Assembly (NCBI GenBank): GCA_023458415.1
Contig: JAEWZO010000026.1
Span: forward strand, 124,001-188,000
DNA: 64,000 nt
Reading direction: 5' to 3'
Source of the DNA: Bacteroidota bacterium
GTDB lineage: Bacteria > Bacteroidota > Bacteroidia > Flavobacteriales > Weeksellaceae
Shown: positions 34,227-41,592 of the stretch, piece by piece
Position numbering within the stretch: position 1 is the stretch's first letter
How the letters are laid out: each line of letters begins with the position of its first letter
Program-made: the position numbers and the translations under genes
The notes under the pieces: generated by a model
Seen by the model: the letters and a program-made list of their open reading frames with translations, nothing else
Database searches by the model: none
Told to the model about the DNA's origin: nothing

Positions 34227-36239
34227 ATGAGCAAATTAGATTCTAAAATTCCACACGGTCCTCTAGCCGAAAAGTGGACAAATCATAAAAACCATATGAA
34301 CCTTGTTGCACCTAACAACCGTGACAAGATTGATATTATTGTTGTAGGGACAGGTTTAGCAGGGGGTTCTGCGGCAGCAACTCTGGCTGAACAGGGTTAC
34401 AATGTAAAGGCATTCTGTTATCAGGATTCACCGAGAAGAGCACACTCAATTGCGGCTCAAGGTGGTATTAACGCTGCAAAAAATTATCAGGGTGACGGTG
34501 ACTCAACATACAGATTATTCTACGATACCATCAAAGGTGGAGATTACCGTGCAAGAGAAGCGAACGTGTACCGTTTGGCTGAAGTTTCTGCCAATATTAT
34601 TGACCAGTGTGTGGCGCAGGGAGTACCGTTCGGTAGAGAATATGGCGGTCAGTTGGATAACCGTTCATTTGGTGGCGTTCAGGTAAAAAGAACTTTCTAC
34701 GCAAAAGGCCAAACCGGACAGCAGCTTCTTTTGGGAGCATATTCTGCAATGAGTCGACAGATCGGGAAAGGCCGTATCAAAATGTACAACCGTCACGAAA
34801 TGATGGATCTTGTAATTGTTGATGGTAAAGCAAGAGGAATTATCGCAAGAAACCTTGTTACCGGAGAAATTGAAAGACATTCGGCGCATGCGGTTGTAAT
34901 TGCTTCAGGAGGTTACGGAAACGTATATTTCCTTTCAACAAATGCAATGGGATCCAATGTTTCTGCAGCTTGGAAAATTCACAAAAAAGGAGCGTATTTC
35001 GCAAACCCTTGTTATGTGCAGATTCACCCGACGTGTATTCCGGTTCACGGAACACAGCAGTCGAAACTGACTTTGATGTCCGAATCTCTAAGAAACTCAG
35101 GAAGAATCTGGGTTCCTAAAAATATTGAAGATGCAGTTGCCATCCGCGAAGGCAGACTGAAGCCGGAGAATATCGCTGAAGAAAACAGAGATTACTATCT
35201 GGAAAGAAGATATCCAGCATTCGGTAACCTGGTTCCGCGTGACGTGGCCTCCAGAGCAGCTAAAGAAAGATGTGATGCCGGTTTCGGTATCGAAAACAAC
35301 GATACAAAAGAAGGTGTTTTCCTTGATTTCTCTACAGAAATCATGAAAAAAGGTAAGGAAGCAGCGATTGAGAAGAACATTCACAATCCGTCGCAGCAGC
35401 AGATCTACGATTTGGGTAAAGCGTGGGTTGAAGAAAAATACGGTAACCTTTTCGTTATGTACGAAAAAATCACGGCAGACAATCCTTATGTAACTCCGAT
35501 GAAGATTTATCCGGCCGTTCACTACACAATGGGTGGTGTTTGGGTGGATTATAACCTTCAGTCAACAATTCCGGGATGTTTCGTTATCGGAGAAGCAAAT
35601 TTCTCAGATCACGGTGCTAACAGACTCGGTGCTTCGGCGCTGATGCAAGGTTTGGCAGACGGATATTTCGTACTTCCGTACACGATTGCAGATTATCTTT
35701 CTGCGGACATCAGAACAGGAGCAATTCCTACAGATTCTGAAGCTTTCAACGCTGCGGAGAAAGAAATTCAGGACAAAATCAATTTCTTTATGACGAACAA
35801 CGGTAAATATTCTGTTGATTATTTCCATAAAAAACTGGGTAACATTATGTGGAACAAAGTTGGAATGGGAAGAACACCTCAAGGTCTTAGAGAGGCGATT
35901 ACGGAAATTGCTCAGGTTCGTGAAGAATTCTGGAAAGATGTAAAAGTTCCGGGTGAAGCCAACTCGATGAACATGGAACTTGAAAAAGCGTTCAGAGTTG
36001 CCGACTTCCTTGAACTGGGACAGCTGATGGCGAAAGATGCTTTGGAAAGAAATGAATCTTGTGGAGGCCACTTCCGTGAAGATCACTCAACTCCGGACGG
36101 CGAAGCAGAACGTGATGATGCGAATTATATGTACGCTGCGTGTTGGGAATATCAGGGAATGGACATCAATCAGGAGATTATGCACAAAGAGCCACTGGTG
36201 TACGAAAATATTGAAGTGAAACAAAGAAGTTATAAATAA
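34227..36239 (+). CDS. sdhA: Succinate dehydrogenase/fumarate reductase flavoprotein subunit
   Basis: A 670-residue catalytic subunit. IIVVGTGLAGGSAAATLAEQ is the FAD-binding Rossmann motif and HSIAAQGGIN carries the His for covalent FAD. HPTCIP and MGGVWVDYNLQSTIPGCF with GEANFSDHGANRLGASAL form the substrate site and FAD-binding end. The frame is open from a TTG at 34221, but the ATG at 34227 is the ordinary choice. It sits 12 bases after sdhC and oxidises succinate in the TCA cycle. Confidence 0.97.
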   Translation: MSKLDSKIPHGPLAEKWTNHKNHMNLVAPNNRDKIDIIVVGTGLAGGSAAATLAEQGYNVKAFCYQDSPRRAHSIAAQGGINAAKNYQGDGDSTYRLFYDTIKGGDYRAREANVYRLAEVSANIIDQCVAQGVPFGREYGGQLDNRSFGGVQVKRTFYAKGQTGQQLLLGAYSAMSRQIGKGRIKMYNRHEMMDLVIVDGKARGIIARNLVTGEIERHSAHAVVIASGGYGNVYFLSTNAMGSNVSAAWKIHKKGAYFANPCYVQIHPTCIPVHGTQQSKLTLMSESLRNSGRIWVPKNIEDAVAIREGRLKPENIAEENRDYYLERRYPAFGNLVPRDVASRAAKERCDAGFGIENNDTKEGVFLDFSTEIMKKGKEAAIEKNIHNPSQQQIYDLGKAWVEEKYGNLFVMYEKITADNPYVTPMKIYPAVHYTMGGVWVDYNLQSTIPGCFVIGEANFSDHGANRLGASALMQGLADGYFVLPYTIADYLSADIRTGAIPTDSEAFNAAEKEIQDKINFFMTNNGKYSVDYFHKKLGNIMWNKVGMGRTPQGLREAITEIAQVREEFWKDVKVPGEANSMNMELEKAFRVADFLELGQLMAKDALERNESCGGHFREDHSTPDGEAERDDANYMYAACWEYQGMDINQEIMHKEPLVYENIEVKQRSYK

Positions 36240-36259
36240 TCTCCAAAACAGTAAAGAAA

Positions 36260-37027
36260 ATGAGTGCAAAAAAAGGACTTAATCTGACTCTGAAAATTTG
36301 GAGACAGAAAAACAATAAAACAAAAGGACAGTTCGAAACTTATAAAATTTCGGACGTGTCAACCGATTCTTCATTCCTAGAGATGTTGGATATTCTTAAC
36401 GAAAATCTCATCAACGACGGAAAAGAACCTGTAGCTTTTGACCACGACTGCCGCGAAGGAATTTGCGGAATGTGTTCCCTTTACATCAACGGTAGAGCGC
36501 ATGGTCCGGATACGGGAATTACAACCTGTCAGCTTCACATGAGAATGTTTAAAGACGGCGAAACCATTACTATTGAACCTTGGAGAAGTGCTGCTTTTCC
36601 GGTAATCAAGGATTTGGTTGTTGACCGTTCTGCATTCGACAGAATTATGGCTGCAGGCGGTTTCGTATCTGTAAACACTTCCGGAAATACGTTGGACGCG
36701 AACGCAATTCCGGTTCCAAAAGAAGATGCCGACAAAGCAATGGATGCAGCGGCTTGTATCGGTTGTGGAGCTTGTGTTGCAACCTGTAAAAATGGTTCTG
36801 CTATGCTTTTCGTGGGTGCGAAAGTTTCTCAGTTCGCCCTACTTCCTCAAGGTAGAGTAGAAGCGAAACGCAGAGTTCTGAACATGGTTAAAACTATGGA
36901 CGAAGAAGGATTCGGAAACTGTTCCAACACCGGAGCTTGCGAAGTGGAATGTCCGAAAGGAATTTCTCTGGAAAACATCGCCCGTATGAACCGTGAGTAT
37001 ATGGCCGCTTTGGTTGATAAAGGATAA
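36260..37027 (+). CDS. sdhB: Succinate dehydrogenase/fumarate reductase iron-sulfur subunit
   Basis: A 255-residue electron-transfer subunit with three clusters. DCREGICGMCSLYING with a later Cys holds the [2Fe-2S] centre. CIGCGACVATCKNG and CSNTGACEVECPKGI supply the ligands for the [4Fe-4S] and [3Fe-4S] centres. It is peripheral on the inner membrane, bound to SdhC. It is the last gene of sdhCAB, closed by a strong terminator. Confidence 0.97.
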   Translation: MSAKKGLNLTLKIWRQKNNKTKGQFETYKISDVSTDSSFLEMLDILNENLINDGKEPVAFDHDCREGICGMCSLYINGRAHGPDTGITTCQLHMRMFKDGETITIEPWRSAAFPVIKDLVVDRSAFDRIMAAGGFVSVNTSGNTLDANAIPVPKEDADKAMDAAACIGCGACVATCKNGSAMLFVGAKVSQFALLPQGRVEAKRRVLNMVKTMDEEGFGNCSNTGACEVECPKGISLENIARMNREYMAALVDKG

Positions 37028-37049
37028 ATATTATCACATTAATATTCAT

Positions 37050-37080
37050 AAAACCGCTTCCGAAAAGGAGGCGGTTTTTT
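37050..37080 (+). terminator. Terminator of sdhCAB
   Basis: AAACCGCTTCC (37051-37061) pairs with GGAGGCGGTTT (37067-37077) with one wobble and ends in a T run. Confidence 0.88.
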
Positions 37081-37138
37081 GGTTGTTAATCTTTTCACAA
37101 AAACCGAAGATAAATTTCATTTGCACGCTTGAATAGAT

Positions 37139-37146
37139 TATTTTTG
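37139..37146 (+). promoter_or_regulatory. -7 box TATTTTTG of the redoxin-like lipoprotein
   Basis: The box matches TAnnTTTG, 20 bases before the ATG at 37167. A TTTG at 37120-37123 lies 15 bases upstream, slightly closer than usual. Confidence 0.55.
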
Positions 37147-37166
37147 CCAAGTTTTAAATATAGAAA

Positions 37167-38684
37167 ATGAAGAATTATTTTTTATTGTTCGTATTGGCGT
37201 TTTTCGCTGTATCATGTTCAAAGAAAATTGATGTTAAAGGAAATTTTGCTGGAGGTTCGCCTTTGGAAAGAGTTGAGTTTATAGATGCTTCCAGCGTTGC
37301 CACACTTCCTTTGGTGAATTTGGGGCTCGATGAAAAAGGAAATTTCTCAGGAAGTTTCGATGCGCCGAAAGACGGGATGTATGTAATGAGTTACGCAGGA
37401 AAGCAGGCTTTGGTTTACCTGAAAGCAGGCCAGGAATTTCATATTTCCGGTCAGGCTGCAGCATTCCCGAATCAGTACACAGTAACCGGCGATGCCAAGA
37501 AAAACAATGATTTCATTCGCCAGTCAACAGATTTTTTCCAGAAGTACGCCACCAAAATCAATATGGGTGAGCTTATCATGAAAGACGAAGCTGTTTTTCT
37601 GAAGGAAATTGAAAAAATCAGAACCGATATTTTCAAGGATATGGATGCAAAAGCTAAAACCAACGGCGCCGACAGTGATGTGGTGCAGTATATGAAAGAT
37701 CAGCTGAATGCTAGTCTCCTTACTTTGATGACGCAGTATGAAAACCTGTATCCGCAGGCAACCAACAATCCTTCCTTTAAAGTTTCTCAGAAGTTTCGCG
37801 ATGCAGTAACTGAAATGGAAAAAGGCAGTGACAGAATGGTAGAAAACCTTGCTGTATACCGCAATTATCTTTTCACTAAGCTTGCTCCGGATTACCAGAA
37901 ATTCGATCAGGCTAATAACAAAGACGGAAAGCAGATTCCTGCAGAAGTATATTCTAAATTCCTGGATACCAGAAAAGAACTGTCACAAAAAACAAAAGAT
38001 TATCTATTGGCGTTTGTGCTTACCCAAACGGTTCTTCACCCAAATGCAGATCCCGCAGAACTTCCGAAAGCGACCAAAATAATCGATGAGAAAATAAAAG
38101 ATGCGGGCATGAAAAAATCGCTGCAGAATGTTCATTTCATCGTTACAGGTCCAAAAATCGGAGAAGCAGCTCCAACTGCGAAACTGATTAAAGCTGACGG
38201 AAAAGAATTCAGTTTCACTGAACTGAAAGGCAAACCGGCAATCATCATGTTTTATGCTTCATGGAATCCGTACATCGCCGAAGGAACAGTTCCTGTGGTG
38301 AAAGAAGTCGTGAATTTCTACAAAGAAAAAATGAATTTTGTTTATGTAAATCTTGACGATACGAAAGAACAGTTCGCGAAAACAAGCAGTGCGTTAATGA
38401 AAGGAATTGATGGACACAATGTTTACGCTGAAGGCGGAATGAGTTCGGATATGGCAAAAAAATACGGAATTTATGGATTCAAAATTCCTTCCTTCATTGC
38501 GATTGATAAAGACGGAAAAATAGCTTCCAGATTTTATTTCAACCTTGGTGAGCAGGAAATTGTGGAGGTGATGGATAAACTGACAGGTCTTAAAGCGCCG
38601 TCGGTTGCTCCTGAAGCCACACTGCAAAACGACTGGCTTGCGCCGGAGGATGCACCACTTCCAAACGAAGGTCAAAAACCATAA
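37167..38684 (+). CDS. TlpA/AhpC-TSA-like lipoprotein lacking the CXXC motif
   Basis: A 505-residue lipoprotein (AFFAVSC, Cys at 17). The N-terminal beta-rich part (about residues 20-110) resembles the DUF4369-type domain found before TlpA domains in Bacteroidota. A helical linker follows. The C-terminal thioredoxin-like domain begins near 330 with GPKIGEAAPTAKLIKADGK and IIMFYASWNPYIAEG. Where active redoxins have WCxxC, this protein has WNPYI, so it cannot do dithiol chemistry. It may be structural or ligand-binding. It is a single-gene unit with promoter and terminator. Confidence 0.82.
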   Translation: MKNYFLLFVLAFFAVSCSKKIDVKGNFAGGSPLERVEFIDASSVATLPLVNLGLDEKGNFSGSFDAPKDGMYVMSYAGKQALVYLKAGQEFHISGQAAAFPNQYTVTGDAKKNNDFIRQSTDFFQKYATKINMGELIMKDEAVFLKEIEKIRTDIFKDMDAKAKTNGADSDVVQYMKDQLNASLLTLMTQYENLYPQATNNPSFKVSQKFRDAVTEMEKGSDRMVENLAVYRNYLFTKLAPDYQKFDQANNKDGKQIPAEVYSKFLDTRKELSQKTKDYLLAFVLTQTVLHPNADPAELPKATKIIDEKIKDAGMKKSLQNVHFIVTGPKIGEAAPTAKLIKADGKEFSFTELKGKPAIIMFYASWNPYIAEGTVPVVKEVVNFYKEKMNFVYVNLDDTKEQFAKTSSALMKGIDGHNVYAEGGMSSDMAKKYGIYGFKIPSFIAIDKDGKIASRFYFNLGEQEIVEVMDKLTGLKAPSVAPEATLQNDWLAPEDAPLPNEGQKP

Positions 38685-38703
38685 GAGAACAGAAAATTTT
38701 AAT

Positions 38704-38736
38704 AAAACCTCATTCTTTTCGGATGAGGTTTTTCTT
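38704..38736 (+). terminator. Terminator after the redoxin-like gene
   Basis: AAAACCTCAT (38704-38713) pairs perfectly with ATGAGGTTTT (38723-38732), followed by T-rich sequence. Confidence 0.88.
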
Positions 38737-38747
38737 TTTAAAAATGG

Positions 38748-38755
38748 TACTTTTG
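38748..38755 (+). promoter_or_regulatory. -7 box TACTTTTG of rlmD
   Basis: The box matches TAnnTTTG, lies after the upstream terminator and 18 bases before the chosen rlmD ATG, supporting that start over the longer frame. Confidence 0.55.
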
Positions 38756-38772
38756 CGACCAGAATTTCATCA

Positions 38773-40182
38773 ATGAAAAAGAAGAAAAGAGAAATTATCC
38801 TCGAGAATATCAAACTTATTTCTGCAGGTGCAAAAGGCGTCGCCGTGGGTAAAACTGAAGAAGGCAAAACGGTTTTGGTGTCCGGCGCGGTTCCCGGAGA
38901 TGTGGTGAACGCGCGCGTGAAAAAATCCAAATCAAAATATTATGAAGCCGAAGTTTTGGAAATTCTGGAGGAGTCGCCGTTTCGTGTCGCGCCAAAATGT
39001 ATTCATTTCGGGGTTTGCGGTGGTTGTAAATGGCAGAATTTAGCTTACGAAAAACAGCTCGATTTCAAACATGATGAAGTCTATAACAACATCAAAAGAA
39101 TTGGCGGAATTGAAGATTTCGAATCACATAGAATTCTAGGAAGCAGCGAACAGTATTTTTACCGCAATAAAATGGAGTTTTCCTTTTCCAATGCACGGTG
39201 GTTGACCGCCGATGAAATCAGTTCCACCAAAAATTTTGATGACAGAAACGCGCTTGGTTTTCATATTCCGGGAATGTGGAGCAAAATTCTGGATCTAAAA
39301 GAATGTTGGTTGCAGGAAGATCCGTCTAACGCGATTCGCCTCGAAGTAAAAAAATATGCTGTTGAAAATAATCTGGAGTTTTACGATGTGAAAAATCAGG
39401 AAGGATTTTTGCGGACTTTAATGATGCGACAGAATTCCAAAGGCGAGTGGATGGTGCTATTTCAGCTGTTCCGCGAGGAAAAAGAAAACCGTGAAAAACT
39501 CTTCAATCATATTCTGGGAAAATTCCCGCAGATTAAAACTTTGGTTTTCGCGATTAATTCAAAAGGGAATGATTCGGTATACGATCTGGATATTCAAACT
39601 TACTACGGTGAAGGTTTTCTGATGGAGGAAATGGACGGTTTGAAGTTCAAAATCGGACCAAAATCTTTCTTTCAAACGAATTATAAACAGGCGCTAGAAC
39701 TTTACAGGAAAACTCTTGAATTTGCCGATTTGAATGGTGATGAAGTAGTGTACGATCTTTACACCGGAACCGGAACCATTGCACAGTATGTTGCACGAAA
39801 CGCGAGACAGGTGATTGGGATCGAATCGGTTCAGGAAGCAATTGACGCTGCAAAAGAACATGCTGCATTGAACGGTCTCGATAATTGCACATTTTATTGC
39901 GGTGATATGAAAGATGTTTTTACCGATGAGTTTTTGGCTTCACATCCGAAAGCCGATGTCCTGATTACCGATCCGCCTAGAGACGGGATGCACCAGAAAG
40001 TTGTAGAGCAAATCCTGAAACTTTCGCCGCAGAGAATTGTGTACGTAAGTTGTAATTCTGCAACGCAGGCAAGAGATTTGGCGCTGATGAAGGATCAGTA
40101 CAGATTGGTGAAAATCCTTCCAGTTGATATGTTTCCGCAGACGCATCATGTGGAAAATATTGCCCTGTTGGAAAAAATTTAA
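38773..40182 (+). CDS. rlmD: 23S rRNA (uracil-5-)-methyltransferase RlmD
   Basis: A 469-residue SAM-dependent enzyme that methylates a uridine in 23S rRNA (U1939 in E. coli). An N-terminal TRAM domain (about residues 1-60) precedes a Cys motif (CIHFGVCGGCKWQNL) that binds an iron-sulfur cluster. The methyltransferase core shows FFQTNYKQAL, YDLYTGTGTIAQYVA, TDPPRDGMH and YVSCNSATQARDL, which carries the nucleophilic Cys. The frame is open to 38605, through the upstream terminator, so the ATG at 38773 after the promoter is preferred. The class RumA/RlmCD is certain, the exact target less so. Confidence 0.9.
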   Translation: MKKKKREIILENIKLISAGAKGVAVGKTEEGKTVLVSGAVPGDVVNARVKKSKSKYYEAEVLEILEESPFRVAPKCIHFGVCGGCKWQNLAYEKQLDFKHDEVYNNIKRIGGIEDFESHRILGSSEQYFYRNKMEFSFSNARWLTADEISSTKNFDDRNALGFHIPGMWSKILDLKECWLQEDPSNAIRLEVKKYAVENNLEFYDVKNQEGFLRTLMMRQNSKGEWMVLFQLFREEKENREKLFNHILGKFPQIKTLVFAINSKGNDSVYDLDIQTYYGEGFLMEEMDGLKFKIGPKSFFQTNYKQALELYRKTLEFADLNGDEVVYDLYTGTGTIAQYVARNARQVIGIESVQEAIDAAKEHAALNGLDNCTFYCGDMKDVFTDEFLASHPKADVLITDPPRDGMHQKVVEQILKLSPQRIVYVSCNSATQARDLALMKDQYRLVKILPVDMFPQTHHVENIALLEKI

Positions 40183-40196
40183 ATTCTCTATTTTTG
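40168..40196 (+). promoter_or_regulatory. Promoter abutting the DUF6452 start codon
   Basis: TTG (40168-40170) and TATTTTTG (40189-40196) are 18 bases apart, inside and just after the end of rlmD. The ATG begins at 40201, at the predicted transcription start, implying leaderless mRNA. Confidence 0.6.
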
Positions 40197-40200
40197 ACTG

Positions 40201-40680
40201 ATGAATTTCTTGAGGATCTTACTTTTACTTGCATTTGTTTTTTCTCTTTCTTCTTGTGGAAGCGATGATGATATCTGTTTAGGAGGAGAAGCAACGCCGC
40301 GTCTCAAAATTAAATTCAAAACTCAGGATACCGGAAAACCGAGAATTCTGGATTCCCTTTTTATCGATGTTGCTTACGCCGACGGACTGAAAAATGTAGT
40401 TAACGGACAAATAAATGTAGATTCGGTTATGGTGCCGCTTCGCGTGGATGAAAGTACAGAAACCGACATTTTTGTAAGGTTGAGAAAACACGGAAATGCA
40501 TCGCAGGTTAGAATTAATTACACGACTAAAGCAGCTTATGTTTCTCCAGCCTGCGGAATCAAGAAAGTATACGAAGAGGTTTCTTACAGTCTGCTTCAGC
40601 CGACGCCGGTAACCAGTGTTGAAACCGTACAAACCGCCATTACAGATGAACAGAAAACACATCTTTACCTTCTTTTTTAG
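40201..40680 (+). CDS. DUF6452 family lipoprotein
   Basis: A 159-residue protein with a lipobox (FSLSSC, Cys at 19) followed by GSDDDICLGG and a beta-rich domain (TPRLKIKFKTQDTGKPR, DSLFIDVAYADG) with two further Cys residues. This matches DUF6452, a Flavobacteriia family without known function. Its 3' end overlaps the DUF6048 gene by 35 bases, and the two families are commonly adjacent, so they probably work together at the outer membrane. Confidence 0.8.
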   Translation: MNFLRILLLLAFVFSLSSCGSDDDICLGGEATPRLKIKFKTQDTGKPRILDSLFIDVAYADGLKNVVNGQINVDSVMVPLRVDESTETDIFVRLRKHGNASQVRINYTTKAAYVSPACGIKKVYEEVSYSLLQPTPVTSVETVQTAITDEQKTHLYLLF

Positions 40681-41302
40681 TTTTCTTTTTTTGCTTTCCT
40701 CGGCGCAGAATTCAGACTCGGTCACAGTAAAAAGAAAATATACGCCTAACTTAATGGTGGGTTTTGATGTGCTGAACGCCGGAATGTCGGTCTTTACCGA
40801 TCGTAAACTTTTTCAGGGTTTCGCTTCCTCTCAGATTACTAATAAAATTCACGCAGTTGCGGATATTGGTTTTGATCAAAATGTGTATCAAAAGAATGGA
40901 TATCACGCTGAAGCAAGCGGACCGTTTCTTCGATTGGGTGCTTTTTATATGCTTTCCCAGGATTATGAGAATCAGTTGAATGGTTTTTATGGCGGTGGAA
41001 AATTGGCAGGTTCGTTTTATAAACAGGAATATTTTGCGGTGCCCGTTCGTGGCTTTGAAGGAAGTGACGAATCTGTTGCTTTTCCGAAGTCTTCGCAGGG
41101 TTCTTTCTGGCTGGAAGGGATAGTTGGTGGACGTGTTCAGCTTTTTGAGAGTAATTTCTTTATCGACGTTAATGTGCAGCCAAGATATCTGATCTACAGC
41201 TCGAAGCAGGAAGAAATTGCTCCGATGATTATCCCCGGTTTTGGAAAAAGTTCTACCAAATTCGGTTTTGGTTTCTCCTGGAATATCGCCTATTACTTCT
41301 AA
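40646..41302 (+). CDS. DUF6048 family outer-membrane protein
   Basis: A 218-residue protein with a signal peptide (KHIFTFFFSFLFLLSSAQ). Beta-strand stretches such as NLMVGFDVLNAGMSVFTDRK and LFESNFFIDVNVQPRYLIY lead to the C-terminal FGFGFSWNIAYYF, a pattern of small outer-membrane barrels that end in Phe. The frame is open from 40616; the ATG at 40646 starts exactly at the signal peptide. It overlaps the DUF6452 lipoprotein gene. Its role is unknown. Confidence 0.8.
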   Translation: MNRKHIFTFFFSFLFLLSSAQNSDSVTVKRKYTPNLMVGFDVLNAGMSVFTDRKLFQGFASSQITNKIHAVADIGFDQNVYQKNGYHAEASGPFLRLGAFYMLSQDYENQLNGFYGGGKLAGSFYKQEYFAVPVRGFEGSDESVAFPKSSQGSFWLEGIVGGRVQLFESNFFIDVNVQPRYLIYSSKQEEIAPMIIPGFGKSSTKFGFGFSWNIAYYF

Positions 41303-41530
41303 AGGTTATAGATTTTATCCCTTTTTATCGTGGTCTATCTCGATGCTATGGATTACATAAAATAAAAATCACTTAATTATTTGCAAGTTATATTCCTGAT
41401 AATTTCTTAAATTTCAATTTACGAATATTGAATTGATATTTTAGTGGCGAATATATTATCAAATTAACACCTTTATGTTTTATATTCTAACGATTGTTTG
41501 GAAATAAGTGAAAAAAATTGTTGCTTTTAT

Positions 41531-41561
41531 TTTGCGGTGCGATAAATTATGGTTACTTTTG
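41531..41561 (+). promoter_or_regulatory. Promoter of the secreted metalloprotease
   Basis: TTTG (41531-41534) and TACTTTTG (41554-41561) are separated by 19 bases, an excellent match, with a leader of about 27 bases. The rest of the 290-base gap from 41303 is AT-rich and I see no gene or strong hairpin in it. Confidence 0.75.
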
Positions 41562-41592
41562 AGAACTTTAATCAAAAATCTTAACGAAAATT

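Noticed and set aside
41303..41592. A small gene or RNA in the 290-base gap before the metalloprotease.
   Set aside because: Only a good promoter is visible; the rest is AT-rich with no convincing frame or stable hairpin.
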